Assembly (NCBI RefSeq): GCF_016595795.1
Contig: NZ_JAENHN010000039.1
Location: 101,694-165,693, forward strand
Length of the DNA: 64,000 nt
Reading direction: 5' to 3'
Source: Clostridium yunnanense
GTDB taxonomy: Bacteria; Bacillota; Clostridia; Clostridiales; Clostridiaceae
Shown: positions 18,940 to 28,900 of the stretch, piece by piece
How positions within the stretch are numbered: position 1 is the stretch's first letter
Layout of the letters: every line of letters starts with the position of its first letter
Notes under the pieces: generated by a model
Databases searched by the model: none
What the model saw: only the letters and a program-made list of their open reading frames with translations
Told to the model about the DNA's origin: nothing
Position numbers and translations under genes: made by a program

Positions 18940-20058
18940 ATGAGACTAGTTCCTATTGAATGTGTAAGAGAAGGTTGTTATTTAGGTAAAACTTTATTTG
19001 ATGAAAATGGACGAACTCTTTTAAAAGAAGGAGTTAAATTGTCGACTCCTTTGATAAAAAGGATAAAAGATATACATATTTATTCGTTATACGTAATGGA
19101 TGAATATAGCGAAAAAGAAATTGATGACATAATAAAGCCTGAATTAAGACAAAAATCAATATCTTTAGTTAGAGAAACTTTTAATGATGTAGAAAGAATA
19201 TATTCAAATCTTCACAATTCATCATTGAATAAAAACAAAAAAAATATTCTTCTAAAACAAAAAGAAGAATATTTATCATCTATTCATGGACTTGCAGAAG
19301 AATTATTAGAAAATATACTTTCGAATAAAAACATAATGATAAACTTAGTTGATATAAAGACTATGGATGCATATACTTATCAACATTGCGTTAATGTTGC
19401 TATATTATCTCTAGTTTTAGGTATCGGGCTTCAACTTCAGAAACACGAACTACTAGATCTTTGCATAGGCGCCTTGCTTCATGATATTGGAAAAGTTTTT
19501 ATACCGAAAGAAATACTCTTAAAGGATGGACCTTTAAGTTATTCAGAATTCGAGATAATGAAAGATCATCCTAAGAAAGGATACTCTTATCTAAAAACTG
19601 TACATAATATATCATCCTTCTCTAGAATGGTAGTATTACAGCACCATGAAAGAGAAGACGGACTTGGTTACCCTGATGGCAAAAAAAGTTCAAAGATTAA
19701 TAAGCTTGCTAAAATCGTTGCAGTAGCAGATGTTTACGATGCATTAACTTCTGATAGACCATATAGAAGAGCACTTTGTCCAAATGAAGCCTTTGAATTT
19801 ATACTAGGAAACGCTGGTTCTATGTTTGATTATGATATAGTAAAAGCATTTACTAAGATACTAGTCCCGTATCCTGAAGGCACTCTAGTAAAGCTAAGCA
19901 ATGGAGATATCTGCGTGGTAGAAAGCACTCCCCCTGATTATCCTCTTAGACCTGAAGTTAAAGTTATAAAAAGTGATAACGACACTTCTATTGGTTCTTT
20001 AATCAGTCTAGTAAAGGAATTATCCTTAGTTATATTATCAATTGAATATGAAATATAG
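18940..20058 (+). CDS. HD-GYP domain protein, putative cyclic-di-GMP phosphodiesterase
   Basis: The N-terminal 120 residues resemble the DUF3391-like or oligomerisation region found before HD-GYP domains. The HD-GYP domain (about 130-310) has the metal ligands HCVNVA, LLHDIGKVF and LQHHEREDGLGYPDG, and VADVYDALTSDRPYR. It should hydrolyse cyclic-di-GMP to pGpG or GMP in the cytoplasm, affecting motility and surface attachment. The ATG at 18940 follows GAGGTG. A TATAAT lies at 18903. The gene is monocistronic. No membrane segments or receiver domain are seen, so the input is unclear. Confidence 0.9.
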   Translation: MRLVPIECVREGCYLGKTLFDENGRTLLKEGVKLSTPLIKRIKDIHIYSLYVMDEYSEKEIDDIIKPELRQKSISLVRETFNDVERIYSNLHNSSLNKNKKNILLKQKEEYLSSIHGLAEELLENILSNKNIMINLVDIKTMDAYTYQHCVNVAILSLVLGIGLQLQKHELLDLCIGALLHDIGKVFIPKEILLKDGPLSYSEFEIMKDHPKKGYSYLKTVHNISSFSRMVVLQHHEREDGLGYPDGKKSSKINKLAKIVAVADVYDALTSDRPYRRALCPNEAFEFILGNAGSMFDYDIVKAFTKILVPYPEGTLVKLSNGDICVVESTPPDYPLRPEVKVIKSDNDTSIGSLISLVKELSLVILSIEYEI

Positions 20059-20094
20059 ATAGACTTATGTAACCAATTAAATCTATCTAATCTA

Positions 20095-20140
20095 AAAGGC
20101 TTTTTATAATGCACTTATATGTATTATAAAAAGCCTTTTT
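20095..20140 (+). terminator. Terminator of the HD-GYP gene
   Basis: AAAAGGCTTTTTATAAT pairs with ATTATAAAAAGCCTTTT, forming a long stem that ends in a T run. It probably works in both directions and also ends the YCII gene transcript. Confidence 0.85.
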
Positions 20141-20215
20141 ACTGACACGCTCATCAAATCTATTTATGACATTATAAGCCTTGAAAAATCCTTACGATGT
20201 AATATTGTTAAGTCA

Positions 20216-20491
20216 TTAATTGTTTAAAGCTAAATAGTTATTACTTAATATTTCAAATGAGTACAGATCAGTTCCAACAAAAGGATTATTGTTTATTATT
20301 TCTTCAGCTTCTTGAAAACTATTTGCTTGAAATATAAAAGTTCCTCCATTTTTATTATAAGTTCCAGCACATAATAAATATTTTGATAGATTCATCTCTC
20401 TATACTTTGCATTAGTATCTTTAATTCTTTTCTTTTCAACACTATCTAACTTATAGTTTATCTTAACAAATATTCCACCATTTTTTTTCAT
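20216..20491 (-). CDS. YCII-related protein under an SOS-type promoter
   Basis: This protein of about 91 residues matches the YCII-related pattern: a beta strand ending before KYLLCAGTYNKNGGTFIFQA, then the helix SFQEAEEIINNNPFVG and a last strand. YCII proteins are small ferredoxin-fold dimers; their chemistry is mostly unknown. The ATG at 20491 follows GGGAGG by nine bases; the ATG at 20515 lies over that site. Its promoter (20585-20613) carries two LexA-box matches, so induction by DNA damage is likely. It is monocistronic. Confidence 0.75.
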   Translation of the reverse strand: MKKNGGIFVKINYKLDSVEKKRIKDTNAKYREMNLSKYLLCAGTYNKNGGTFIFQANSFQEAEEIINNNPFVGTDLYSFEILSNNYLALNN

Positions 20492-20565
20492 CTCATAAGT
20501 CCTCCCTTTTTTCATCCTTACCTAATCATATGAGCTTGTACATATTTTTATGCATTATTTTTTCT

Positions 20566-20613
20566 CGAACATACGTTTGATTATATTGTAGCGAACATGC
20601 GTTCATATGTCAA
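20566..20613 (-). promoter_or_regulatory. SigA promoter with two LexA (SOS) boxes
   Basis: On the minus strand TTGACA (20608-20613) and TACAAT (20585-20590) are spaced by 17. Two Gram-positive LexA boxes (consensus CGAACNNNNGTTYG) are present: CGAACATGCGTTCA at 20592-20605, inside the spacer, and CGAACATACGTTTG at 20566-20579, at the start site. This layout is typical for tight LexA repression. Confidence 0.8.
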
Positions 20614-20717
20614 TATATGAACTTATATTTTTCAACATATTATTCCATATATCTTATACACTCTTTGTTGTATTTTAAAGAATATTGTAAAACTGAGGTC
20701 TTTAAGGTAAATATAAA

Positions 20718-20746
20718 AAAACATCTAGGTACTCCTAGATGTTTTC
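20718..20746 (-). terminator. Terminator of carAB
   Basis: ACATCTAGG and CCTAGATGT form a perfect 9-bp hairpin followed on the minus strand by TTTTTTTATA, about 40 bases past the carB stop. Confidence 0.88.
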
Positions 20747-20787
20747 ATCGCAATAATTTTAACTTGAAATAACTTTATTGCAGTAAA

Positions 20788-23700
20788 CTATTTCTTTGCC
20801 ATGTCGAACACTTCAAGATCTCTTTCTTCAATTTTACTTGTTTTAACCTTTACTAAAGCATTAAATGTATCAAGTGCTGTGATAACTCCTATATTTCTTT
20901 CTATAGCTGCTCTTCTTATATGGAAGCCATCTCTCTTTGAGTCATTACCTTTAGTTGGCGTATTTATAACTAAATCTACCTCTTTATTCTTTATTATATC
21001 TATTATATTCGGATGATCTTCATTTAGTTTTCTAACTTCTCTAGCATCTATACCTGCAGTTCTTAAAAGTTCAGCAGTACCTGCTGTAGCTATAAAATCA
21101 TATCCAACATCAGAAAGTGCTTTTGCTATTGGAAGAAATTCTTCTTTGTCATGTTTATTTATAGTAGCAAGTACAGTACCCTTCTTCTTGCTTAGAGTAT
21201 ACATATATGCTCCTACAAATCCTTTGTATAAAGCTTCCTCTAGAGTTCTACCTACTCCTAATACTTCTCCAGTAGATCTCATTTCTGGCCCAAGAGAAAC
21301 TTCAACCTTTGGAAGCTTTTGAGTAGAGAATACCGGAACCTTCACAGATATTAAACTTGGTTCTTTGTATACACCAGTTCCATAACCTAATTCCTTAAGT
21401 TTAGCTCCGAGCATTATTCTAGTAGCTACATCCACTATAGGCACTCCACTAACTTTACTTATATATGGAACAGTTCTTGAAGCTCTTGGATTAACTTCTA
21501 TAACATACAGTTCACCCTTAAACTCTATAAATTGTATGTTTATCATTCCTTTTATCCCTATAGCAAGAGCAAGTTTATTAGTGTATTCTAACACTTTATC
21601 TTTTATATCTTGACTTAAATTTTGACTTGGATAGATTGTTATACTGTCGCCTGAGTGTACTCCAGCTCTTTCAAGATGTTCCATTATTCCTGGTATTAAA
21701 ACATCTTCTCCATCTGATATAGCATCAACTTCTATTTCTCTTCCCATAAGATATTTATCTATAAGTATAGGATTCTTTCTATCTTTTTCGAAGGCATTAT
21801 TCAAATAGAACTTCAACTCTTCTTCATCATGAGTTATTTCCATACCTTGACCACCAAGCACATAGGAAGGTCTTACAAGTACAGGGAAGCCAAGCTCTCT
21901 CGCCTCATTTACACCTTCTTCTACACTCCAAATTCCTTTTCCTTTAGGTCTAAATATGCCTAATTCTTCAAGTAAAGCATCAAACTTCTCTCTATCCTCA
22001 GCTAAATCTATCTGATCCGCTGTAGTTCCTAAGGTCTTTATATTTTTTTCTTTAAGAAATTTTGCAAGCTTTATAGCTGTTTGCCCACCAAATTGAAGTA
22101 TTACACCTTCCGGTTTTTCTTTTTCAATTATATTAAATACATCCTCTTCTGTTAATGGTTCAAAGTATAATTTATCTGATATATTAAAATCTGTACTTAC
22201 AGTTTCAGGATTATTATTTACTATTATTGTTTCTATGCCAAGATTTCTAAGTGATTTTACACAGTGAACTGATGCGTAGTCAAATTCTATTCCCTGTCCT
22301 ATTCTTATAGGCCCAGATCCTATTACCATAACTTTTCTTCTATCACTTACTTCAACTTCATCATAAGTCTCATAAGTGGAATAATAGTATGGAGATAAAG
22401 CTTCAAACTCGCCACCACAGGTATCAACCATCTTATATACAGGTCTTATATTCCAGATATCTCTTAATCTATAAATATCATCTGGCGAAACTTCTAAAAG
22501 ATCTGCAATCCCCTTATCAGAGAAACCCTTCCTCTTAAGTTTATATAACCATTCCTTATCTACGTCACCTATTTTAGCAAGCCTTAGTCTTTGCTCTTCA
22601 TCAACCATCCACTTGAATTTTTCTAAGAAGAATAAATCAACTCCTGTTATCTCAACAATTTTATCCATCCTATAATTTCTTCTAAGCATTTCTGCCAGAG
22701 CAAAAATTCTTTCATCATCTGGTGTTATCACCATCTCTTTTAATTCTTTCATAGAAAGCTCCCTAAACTTTTTAAACTCTAAGGAATACCTTCCTATTTC
22801 TAAAGATCTAATTCCCTTGAGAAAAGCTGATTCGAAATCACTTCCTATAGCCATTATTTCCCCTGTAGCCATCATCTTAGTTCCTAAAGCTCTATCAGCA
22901 CTTTTGAATTTATCAAATGGCCATTTTGGAATCTTAACAACTACATAATCTAATGAAGGCTCAAAACATGCGTAGGTTTTTTGAGTTACCGCATTCTTTA
23001 TCTCATCAAGCGCATAACCTAATGCTAACTTCGCAGCAACCTTAGCTATTGGATATCCTGTTGCTTTAGAAGCCAAGGCTGATGATCTGGAAACTCTAGG
23101 ATTTATTTCAATTACTGCGTATTCAAAGGACTGTGGATTAAGTGCAAACTGAACATTACATCCACCTTCTATTCCAACGGCATTTATTATATCTATAGAA
23201 GCACTTCTAAGCATCTGATACTCTTTATCAGATAAAGTTTGGCTTGGAGCTACAACTATACTATCACCAGTATGTATTCCAACAGGATCAATATTCTCCA
23301 TATTACATACAGTTATACAATTTCCAAAGCTATCTCTCATTACTTCATATTCTACTTCTTTCCAACCCTTTACACTCTTTTCAAGCAACACCTGTCCTAT
23401 AGAGCTTAACTGCATACCTAATAATAGAATTTCTTCCAGTTGTTCTTCATTATTAGCTATACCACCACCAGTTCCCCCTAGGGTATATGCTGGTCTTACT
23501 ATTACAGGATAACCTATAGTTTTAGCAAATTCCTTTCCAGCCTCTAAGTCTGTTATTATCTCACTCTTTATAACAGGCTGACCTATTCTATGCATCATAG
23601 CTCTAAATAATTCTCTGTCTTCTCCTTCTTTTATACCTTCGACAGAGGTACCTATAATTTTTACATTATACTTATCTAGTATCCCTTTATCATAGAGTTC

Positions 23701-24000
23701 AACAGCTAAGTTTAGGCCTGTTTGTCCGCCCATTCCTGCTAAAAGACTGTCAGGTCTCTCTTCTGCTATAACTTTCTCAACAAACTCTATAGTCAGCGGT
23801 TCTAAATACACCTTATCTGCAACTTCAGCATCCGTCATTATAGTGGCAGGATTAGAGTTTATTAGAACTACTTCTAGCCCTTCTTCCTTAAGTGCTTGGC
23901 ACGCTTGAGTTCCTGAGTAATCAAATTCTGCTGCCTGCCCTATTACTATTGGCCCTGAACCTATTACTAATACTTTTTTAATATCTTTTTTAATTGGCAT
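20788..24000 (-). CDS. carB: Carbamoyl-phosphate synthase large subunit
   Basis: CarB makes carbamoyl phosphate from bicarbonate, ammonia and two ATP for the pyrimidine and arginine pathways. The two homologous ATP-grasp halves are visible: [21 protein letters not shown] near residue 10 and [20 protein letters not shown] near 555, with [11 protein letters not shown] and [11 protein letters not shown] as ATP loops. A C-terminal MGS-like regulatory domain (from about 935) binds allosteric effectors. The length, 1070 residues, is standard. AGGAGG precedes the ATG. It follows carA by 33 bases in one operon. Confidence 0.97.
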   Translation of the reverse strand: MPIKKDIKKVLVIGSGPIVIGQAAEFDYSGTQACQALKEEGLEVVLINSNPATIMTDAEVADKVYLEPLTIEFVEKVIAEERPDSLLAGMGGQTGLNLAVELYDKGILDKYNVKIIGTSVEGIKEGEDRELFRAMMHRIGQPVIKSEIITDLEAGKEFAKTIGYPVIVRPAYTLGGTGGGIANNEEQLEEILLLGMQLSSIGQVLLEKSVKGWKEVEYEVMRDSFGNCITVCNMENIDPVGIHTGDSIVVAPSQTLSDKEYQMLRSASIDIINAVGIEGGCNVQFALNPQSFEYAVIEINPRVSRSSALASKATGYPIAKVAAKLALGYALDEIKNAVTQKTYACFEPSLDYVVVKIPKWPFDKFKSADRALGTKMMATGEIMAIGSDFESAFLKGIRSLEIGRYSLEFKKFRELSMKELKEMVITPDDERIFALAEMLRRNYRMDKIVEITGVDLFFLEKFKWMVDEEQRLRLAKIGDVDKEWLYKLKRKGFSDKGIADLLEVSPDDIYRLRDIWNIRPVYKMVDTCGGEFEALSPYYYSTYETYDEVEVSDRRKVMVIGSGPIRIGQGIEFDYASVHCVKSLRNLGIETIIVNNNPETVSTDFNISDKLYFEPLTEEDVFNIIEKEKPEGVILQFGGQTAIKLAKFLKEKNIKTLGTTADQIDLAEDREKFDALLEELGIFRPKGKGIWSVEEGVNEARELGFPVLVRPSYVLGGQGMEITHDEEELKFYLNNAFEKDRKNPILIDKYLMGREIEVDAISDGEDVLIPGIMEHLERAGVHSGDSITIYPSQNLSQDIKDKVLEYTNKLALAIGIKGMINIQFIEFKGELYVIEVNPRASRTVPYISKVSGVPIVDVATRIMLGAKLKELGYGTGVYKEPSLISVKVPVFSTQKLPKVEVSLGPEMRSTGEVLGVGRTLEEALYKGFVGAYMYTLSKKKGTVLATINKHDKEEFLPIAKALSDVGYDFIATAGTAELLRTAGIDAREVRKLNEDHPNIIDIIKNKEVDLVINTPTKGNDSKRDGFHIRRAAIERNIGVITALDTFNALVKVKTSKIEERDLEVFDMAKK

Positions 24001-24033
24001 AATGGCTACCTCCTAAGTGTTCTTCACTAATAG

Positions 24034-25083
24034 TTACTGTGCAAATTTTATGAACTCATCGAATATATAGTCACTATCCTTTGGTCCTGGACTAGCTTCA
24101 GGATGGAATTGTACGGAGAAAATAGGTAAAACTTCATGTTTCATCCCCTCTATAGTTCCATCATTCACACTTATATGAGTTGCTCTTACGTCTTTTGGAA
24201 GTACATCTACATAATAACCATGGTTTTGAGAAGTGATATAAACTCTATTTTTATCAATGTCTTTTACCGGATGATTACATCCTCTATGTCCAAACTTAAG
24301 TTTCTTAGTTTTTCCGCCAAGACTTAGAGCTAATATCTGGTGTCCAAGACATATGCCTACTATAGGCTTCTTTCCTACAATGCTCTTAACGTTCTCTACG
24401 ATATCTGATAAATCTTCTGGATCTCCAGGCCCATTTGATAAAAACACAAGATCTGGATTAACCTGTAGTACTTCTTCTGCTGAAGTGGTCGCTGGAAAAA
24501 CTGTGACTCTGCAATTTCTTTTCACAAAACTATTTATTATATTTTGCTTAACCCCAAAATCCATTATAGCTATATGTTTTCCGCTTCCATAAAACTCATA
24601 AGCTTCACCTGTAGTAACATTAAAAACTGCATCTTTATTTGAATAAAGTTCTGTTTTCTTCAGAGCCTCTTCTGAAGAGATTTCATCTAGTGTTATTACA
24701 CCCTTCATAGTTCCATTTTCTCTTAATATCTTAGTAAGTGCTCTTGTATCTATTCCTTCAAGTCCAATTATTTTGTTATTATTTAGGAAAGTTTCTATTT
24801 CTAATTCGCATCTAAAATTACTTGGTGAAGCACATCTTTCTCTTACTATAAACCCTTTAACTTTAGGGTAAGAAGACTCCATGTCTTCAAGATTTATTCC
24901 GTAGTTTCCAATCAAAGGATAAGTCATAGTAACTATCTGTCCATAATATGATGGATCTGTAAGTACTTCTTGATATCCTGTCATTCCGGTATTAAATACT
25001 ACCTCTCCAACACTTTCTTTTAGATATCCAAAAGCTTTTCCTTCAAAAACAATACCATTTTCCAATATAAGCTTTGCTTTCAT
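24034..25083 (-). CDS. carA: Carbamoyl-phosphate synthase small subunit (glutaminase)
   Basis: CarA releases ammonia from glutamine and passes it to CarB. The N-terminal CPSase domain begins KLILENGIVFEGKAFG and includes NTGMTGYQEVLTDPSY. The C-terminal class I amidotransferase has the nucleophile Cys in VGICLGHQILAL and the His-Glu pair in VQFHPEASPGP. The length of 349 residues is typical. GGAGG precedes the ATG. It is the first gene of carAB and is preceded by a very long, structured leader with PyrR and probable ArgR control. Confidence 0.97.
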   Translation of the reverse strand: MKAKLILENGIVFEGKAFGYLKESVGEVVFNTGMTGYQEVLTDPSYYGQIVTMTYPLIGNYGINLEDMESSYPKVKGFIVRERCASPSNFRCELEIETFLNNNKIIGLEGIDTRALTKILRENGTMKGVITLDEISSEEALKKTELYSNKDAVFNVTTGEAYEFYGSGKHIAIMDFGVKQNIINSFVKRNCRVTVFPATTSAEEVLQVNPDLVFLSNGPGDPEDLSDIVENVKSIVGKKPIVGICLGHQILALSLGGKTKKLKFGHRGCNHPVKDIDKNRVYITSQNHGYYVDVLPKDVRATHISVNDGTIEGMKHEVLPIFSVQFHPEASPGPKDSDYIFDEFIKFAQ

Positions 25084-25161
25084 TATAGTCCTCCTTATAA
25101 TCCTTTAGGGAAAATACACTTGTACAAGCGAGGTTCCTGCCGAACTTACTCATGTATATTT

Positions 25162-25191
25162 ATTAAATCATATTGCATAAATATTCGTCAA
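25162..25191 (-). promoter_or_regulatory. Possible second carAB promoter with an ARG-box-like operator
   Basis: The stretch TTGCATAAATATTCGTCA (25173-25190) matches the ARG-box core TGAATWWWWATTCA at 12 of 14 positions and overlaps a minus-strand TTGACG (25186-25191), with TTTAAT about 18 bases on. A flanking ATTTATGCA repeats the half-site. It suggests arginine repression of an internal promoter. Confidence 0.45.
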
Positions 25192-25450
25192 TAACAATTT
25201 ATGCATGTATTTTATGATTTATTCTAATAGTGACTGTATACTTTTGCTTTGCTCCGTTAGAATCTGCTTTAAATGTACATTTAACATTTTCACAAACCTA
25301 CTCTTTTTGGCCTCCACTAAAGATAAATGTATAAAACTCAATCTACTTGTATCAAAAACTGCAGCATTATCTTAGCAGCTCAGCATTAAGTTTATATTTG
25401 CTGCTATATCATATAGCAAATAAATATTGTATAAGCTTAGCCTCTTTAAA

Positions 25451-25505
25451 CAAAACAAAAGGATATCTAAGAGATTAATAAAAAACACTAATCTCTTAGA
25501 TACCC
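25451..25505 (-). terminator. carAB leader attenuator hairpin
   Basis: GGTATCTAAGAGATTA pairs with TAATCTCTTAGATATCC around a TTTTTT-rich loop, then CCTTTTGTTTTGTTT follows on the minus strand. It lies between the PyrR site and carA, in the position of a pyr-operon attenuator. Confidence 0.75.
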
Positions 25506-25689
25506 TATATATTCAGCAGGATATTCAATTATAATCAAAGCTATTTGTTTAATTCCATGACAAAAACTGTATGCCATATAATCATACCCCTTTCTGGCCT
25601 CTCTGGACCAATTTAAAGTGTATTATCTACCTTATTATTTATTATTTGTTATTTATATCTATTCTAGTTTAACCTATAGTCTATGTCAA
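25506..25689 (-). promoter_or_regulatory. carAB promoter and PyrR-binding leader RNA
   Basis: TTGACA (25684-25689) and TAGAAT (25661-25666) are spaced by 17. About 45 bases into the transcript, TTGGTCCAGAGAGGCCAGAA (from 25611 down) matches the PyrR anti-antiterminator consensus TCCNGNGAGGYY followed by AAGG. With UMP bound, PyrR should stabilise this hairpin and allow the downstream attenuator to form, so pyrimidines repress carAB. Confidence 0.8.
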
Positions 25690-25973
25690 GAAATAAAAGT
25701 TTTTTTATTTTTCTTGAAATGATTAAAGATTACCCAAACGGGTAATCTTTAACCATTAACAATATTATACCTTGCCTATAGGTATTTGTAAGTTAAAATA
25801 ACTTACCTTGTACTCTTTTTGTCCTATTGAGTCCATTATATTATTATCTATACCAAGCATTTTGTCAATGTGATTATTATTTTATAAATATCTCTCATTG
25901 AACTTTCATAAACCCACCATTGTATATTTATGCATCAATCCATACTTTTGTGCATGGTATAATAAGTAGAATA
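25690..25973. other. Intergenic region upstream of the carAB promoter
   Basis: No gene is seen. It holds a perfect hairpin GATTACCC-AAAC-GGGTAATC (within 25724-25751) without a T tract, and AT-rich sequence up to the GH87 stop codon at 25974. No clear terminator for the GH87 gene is visible. Confidence 0.45.
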
Positions 25974-28900
25974 TTATTTACTAGCAGTCTTTTTATTCTT
26001 GGTAAGAACTATGCCTGCAAAAATCAGTATAAGTCCTAATGATATTAAAAATTCTACAGTAACTATACTTCCAGTCTTAGGAATAGCATCTTTTTCATTT
26101 TGGGTATCAGTATTAGGCTTTGAGTTACTATTTCCTTGTGGTTTAGGATCAGTTTGATTATGTTCTCCACTACTTGGTTGGGATCCATTAGAGCTACTTC
26201 CCCCATCACTAGGCTGCAAACCACCTTCTGAACCATTACTACCTGGCTGTTGTCCATTTCCTTGATTAGGATTACTATTCCCTACATTTATATTTATTTC
26301 ACTTTGGTCTTGTCCAAGAACTTCATCCTTTTCATTTTTTGCTAAAGCCTTAATTATATAATTGCCATTTGTAATTTCAGTTAGCTCATAGTTCCAAGTT
26401 CCATCACTATCTGGTTTAATATCTACTGATTTATCTCCTATTAATAAAGATACTTTAGTTCCTGCCTTACTAATACCTTTTATTACATATGGTAATTTAG
26501 TTATATCTTTATTTTCTGATTTATTTAGAATGCTAATTACCTTATTTAATATTGGTGATGATAATTTATTTATTTTGTATGAGAAGTTTACTCCAGCGCC
26601 ATTAAATAAATTTCCTATTTTAGCATCTCTAACAATTAAGTTATTAAACTCTACACTACCTTTAGAATCTCCAGTAAAGTTTATACCCCAAGTACCAGTC
26701 TTATCTATAACTGTATTATCAAAAGAAATTGAGTCAATCTTAGCTGGTCCATGTATAGATACTCCTTGGTTAGAGCTATCGAGCAAGTTATTGTCAGAGA
26801 ACTTAATTTTTCCATTGATATCTTGTCCAGCACAGTTTATCCAAATTGCACCATAGTCAACATTCCAGTTGTATTCGTGTCCACCACATCTTATTAAAGT
26901 ATTTCTCTCTACAGAAGTAGTGCCACTAAAAGGTACTGGAGTAAAATTTGAACTTATATTTATACCGGCACCAAAGCTAATAGTATCCAGTAATATATTA
27001 TCTTGTATTTTATTATCAGCACCACCATAAACCGCAATATTATTAGCTAAAGCAGGAAGTTGCACTGTGTTAAATTTAACTATATTATTGCTACATGGCA
27101 CATCTGCCTGTCTATCCTTTGCAGACCATATAGCTATAGCATCATCTCCTGTATATCTAATTTGACATTGTTCAATGGTGGTATTCTTGGTTGAATTACA
27201 TAAATTAATACCATCAGCAAAAGTATTTCTTATCCTACTATTTACTATATGCAAACCATCTGTTGGAGAATTTAGCCAAGCTCCGCATTTCATGTGTTCT
27301 ACCCAAACGTTTTGTATTACTGAGCCTATTCCACCATTATCCTCAAAGGCTGTTTCTGGTGCACTATCATCTCTTACGGATGTATCTCCTATCATCGCAA
27401 AATCATAGAACTTACAGTTATCCCCTTTGAGCTTGAAGGCTGCGCCTTTTCCTTTTAAAACAGAGTACCACATACCAACCCCTCTTAAAGTCACATTGCT
27501 TATTTCTGTTGGTACATCTATTAAGTCGAAGGTTCCACTTGGTATCCAAACCCCATAGCCTTTTTCTTTAGCAGATTTAATACAAGCTTCAAGCGCCTTT
27601 GTATCATCCTTAGAATCATTTGGAATCGCTCCAAAATCTGTTATTGATAAAAAGTTCTTAGGTTGAGCTAACTCAGAAGCAACCTCTTCCATCTCAGCAA
27701 AATCTAACACATAGAAGTCTGCATTACAATTTGCATCCTTTTGTAGTCTAATCTTTGATCCAGCTGGTAAATCTCCCGTCATAACATGCATCTCATCAAA
27801 GAAGCGATGAGCGTTCTGATCTGCAGGATTGTTGTTAAATGGATATGAACCATATATCCAGCTATATTTTGACGTTAAAGTTAAAGCTTTCTTATACTCA
27901 CCATTAACATACATATTTATAGGAGCAGTGATACCTTTTCCATCAACGGAATCAGGTATACTATACCTTAGAACAATAGAATTCGCAGGCTTTATTAATG
28001 TAAACTCTATATACTCTCCTGTACTATCAAGCTTAACAGCTTTTCTGCCAGAAGCTTCCGATGTAAGTTCTTTATAAGTTCTGCTATCATCAAGAATTGT
28101 TCCATTTGTAGAAGCATCCTCAGCTTCATACTCTACATAAGGTAGAGTTGCCCCTCTATAACTAGTACTAATACTATCTTTTACTACTATACAGTCCATA
28201 TTAATATTAGAAGCATCAGTCTCATCTCTCTCAAGTTCAATTGTATTTATTCCACTTCTTAAATCTAGCTTTTTACTAACAATAGCCCAATGCACTTCTG
28301 AACTTGTACTCTCAAATTGTGCTTTATCAACCTCAATTCCATTCACATAGATATTTAAATTCCCCTTTGCCTTAGATATATTTGAATATCTTATATTTAC
28401 AGTATAACTTTTTGCTTCTTGGGCATTTATTGTATAAACTACCTTTGAACCAATCTTTGAAAGTGGTTCAATATATCCAGTACCAGAGAAGCCGCTTAGT
28501 GTATTCTTTACACTGATATCACTTGATGTAAATGCTTTTTCTGCTTCGTATCTTGTATCGCTTGGAACCTTATCAAAAGAAAATCTTGCATTGCCATTTA
28601 GAGTTCCCATTGTAATGCTGTTTTCTTTATCATCCACACTTATATATTTATCTTTTGATACAGTGCTGTTTATATAGTAATACCCTGACTTCTCAGCTAT
28701 ATTCCACTCAACACTAGTACTTAAAGCTTTAGAGTCTTTAATGGTCACACTGCTTTTATCTTTATCAAAATTGATATAATTGCCAGTTTCTCTATTTCTT
28801 ATTCTCTTATGTCCATTAAAATCTTCTATCATCCACTGAGCATTTAATTCATTTCCTTTTAATTTATCATATTCTAACTTTCCATTATTATCGTACAAGT

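Noticed and set aside
25724..25751. GATTACCC-AAAC-GGGTAATC hairpin as the terminator of the giant GH87 gene
   Set aside because: No T tract follows on either strand and it is over 200 bases past the stop codon; kept only as a note.
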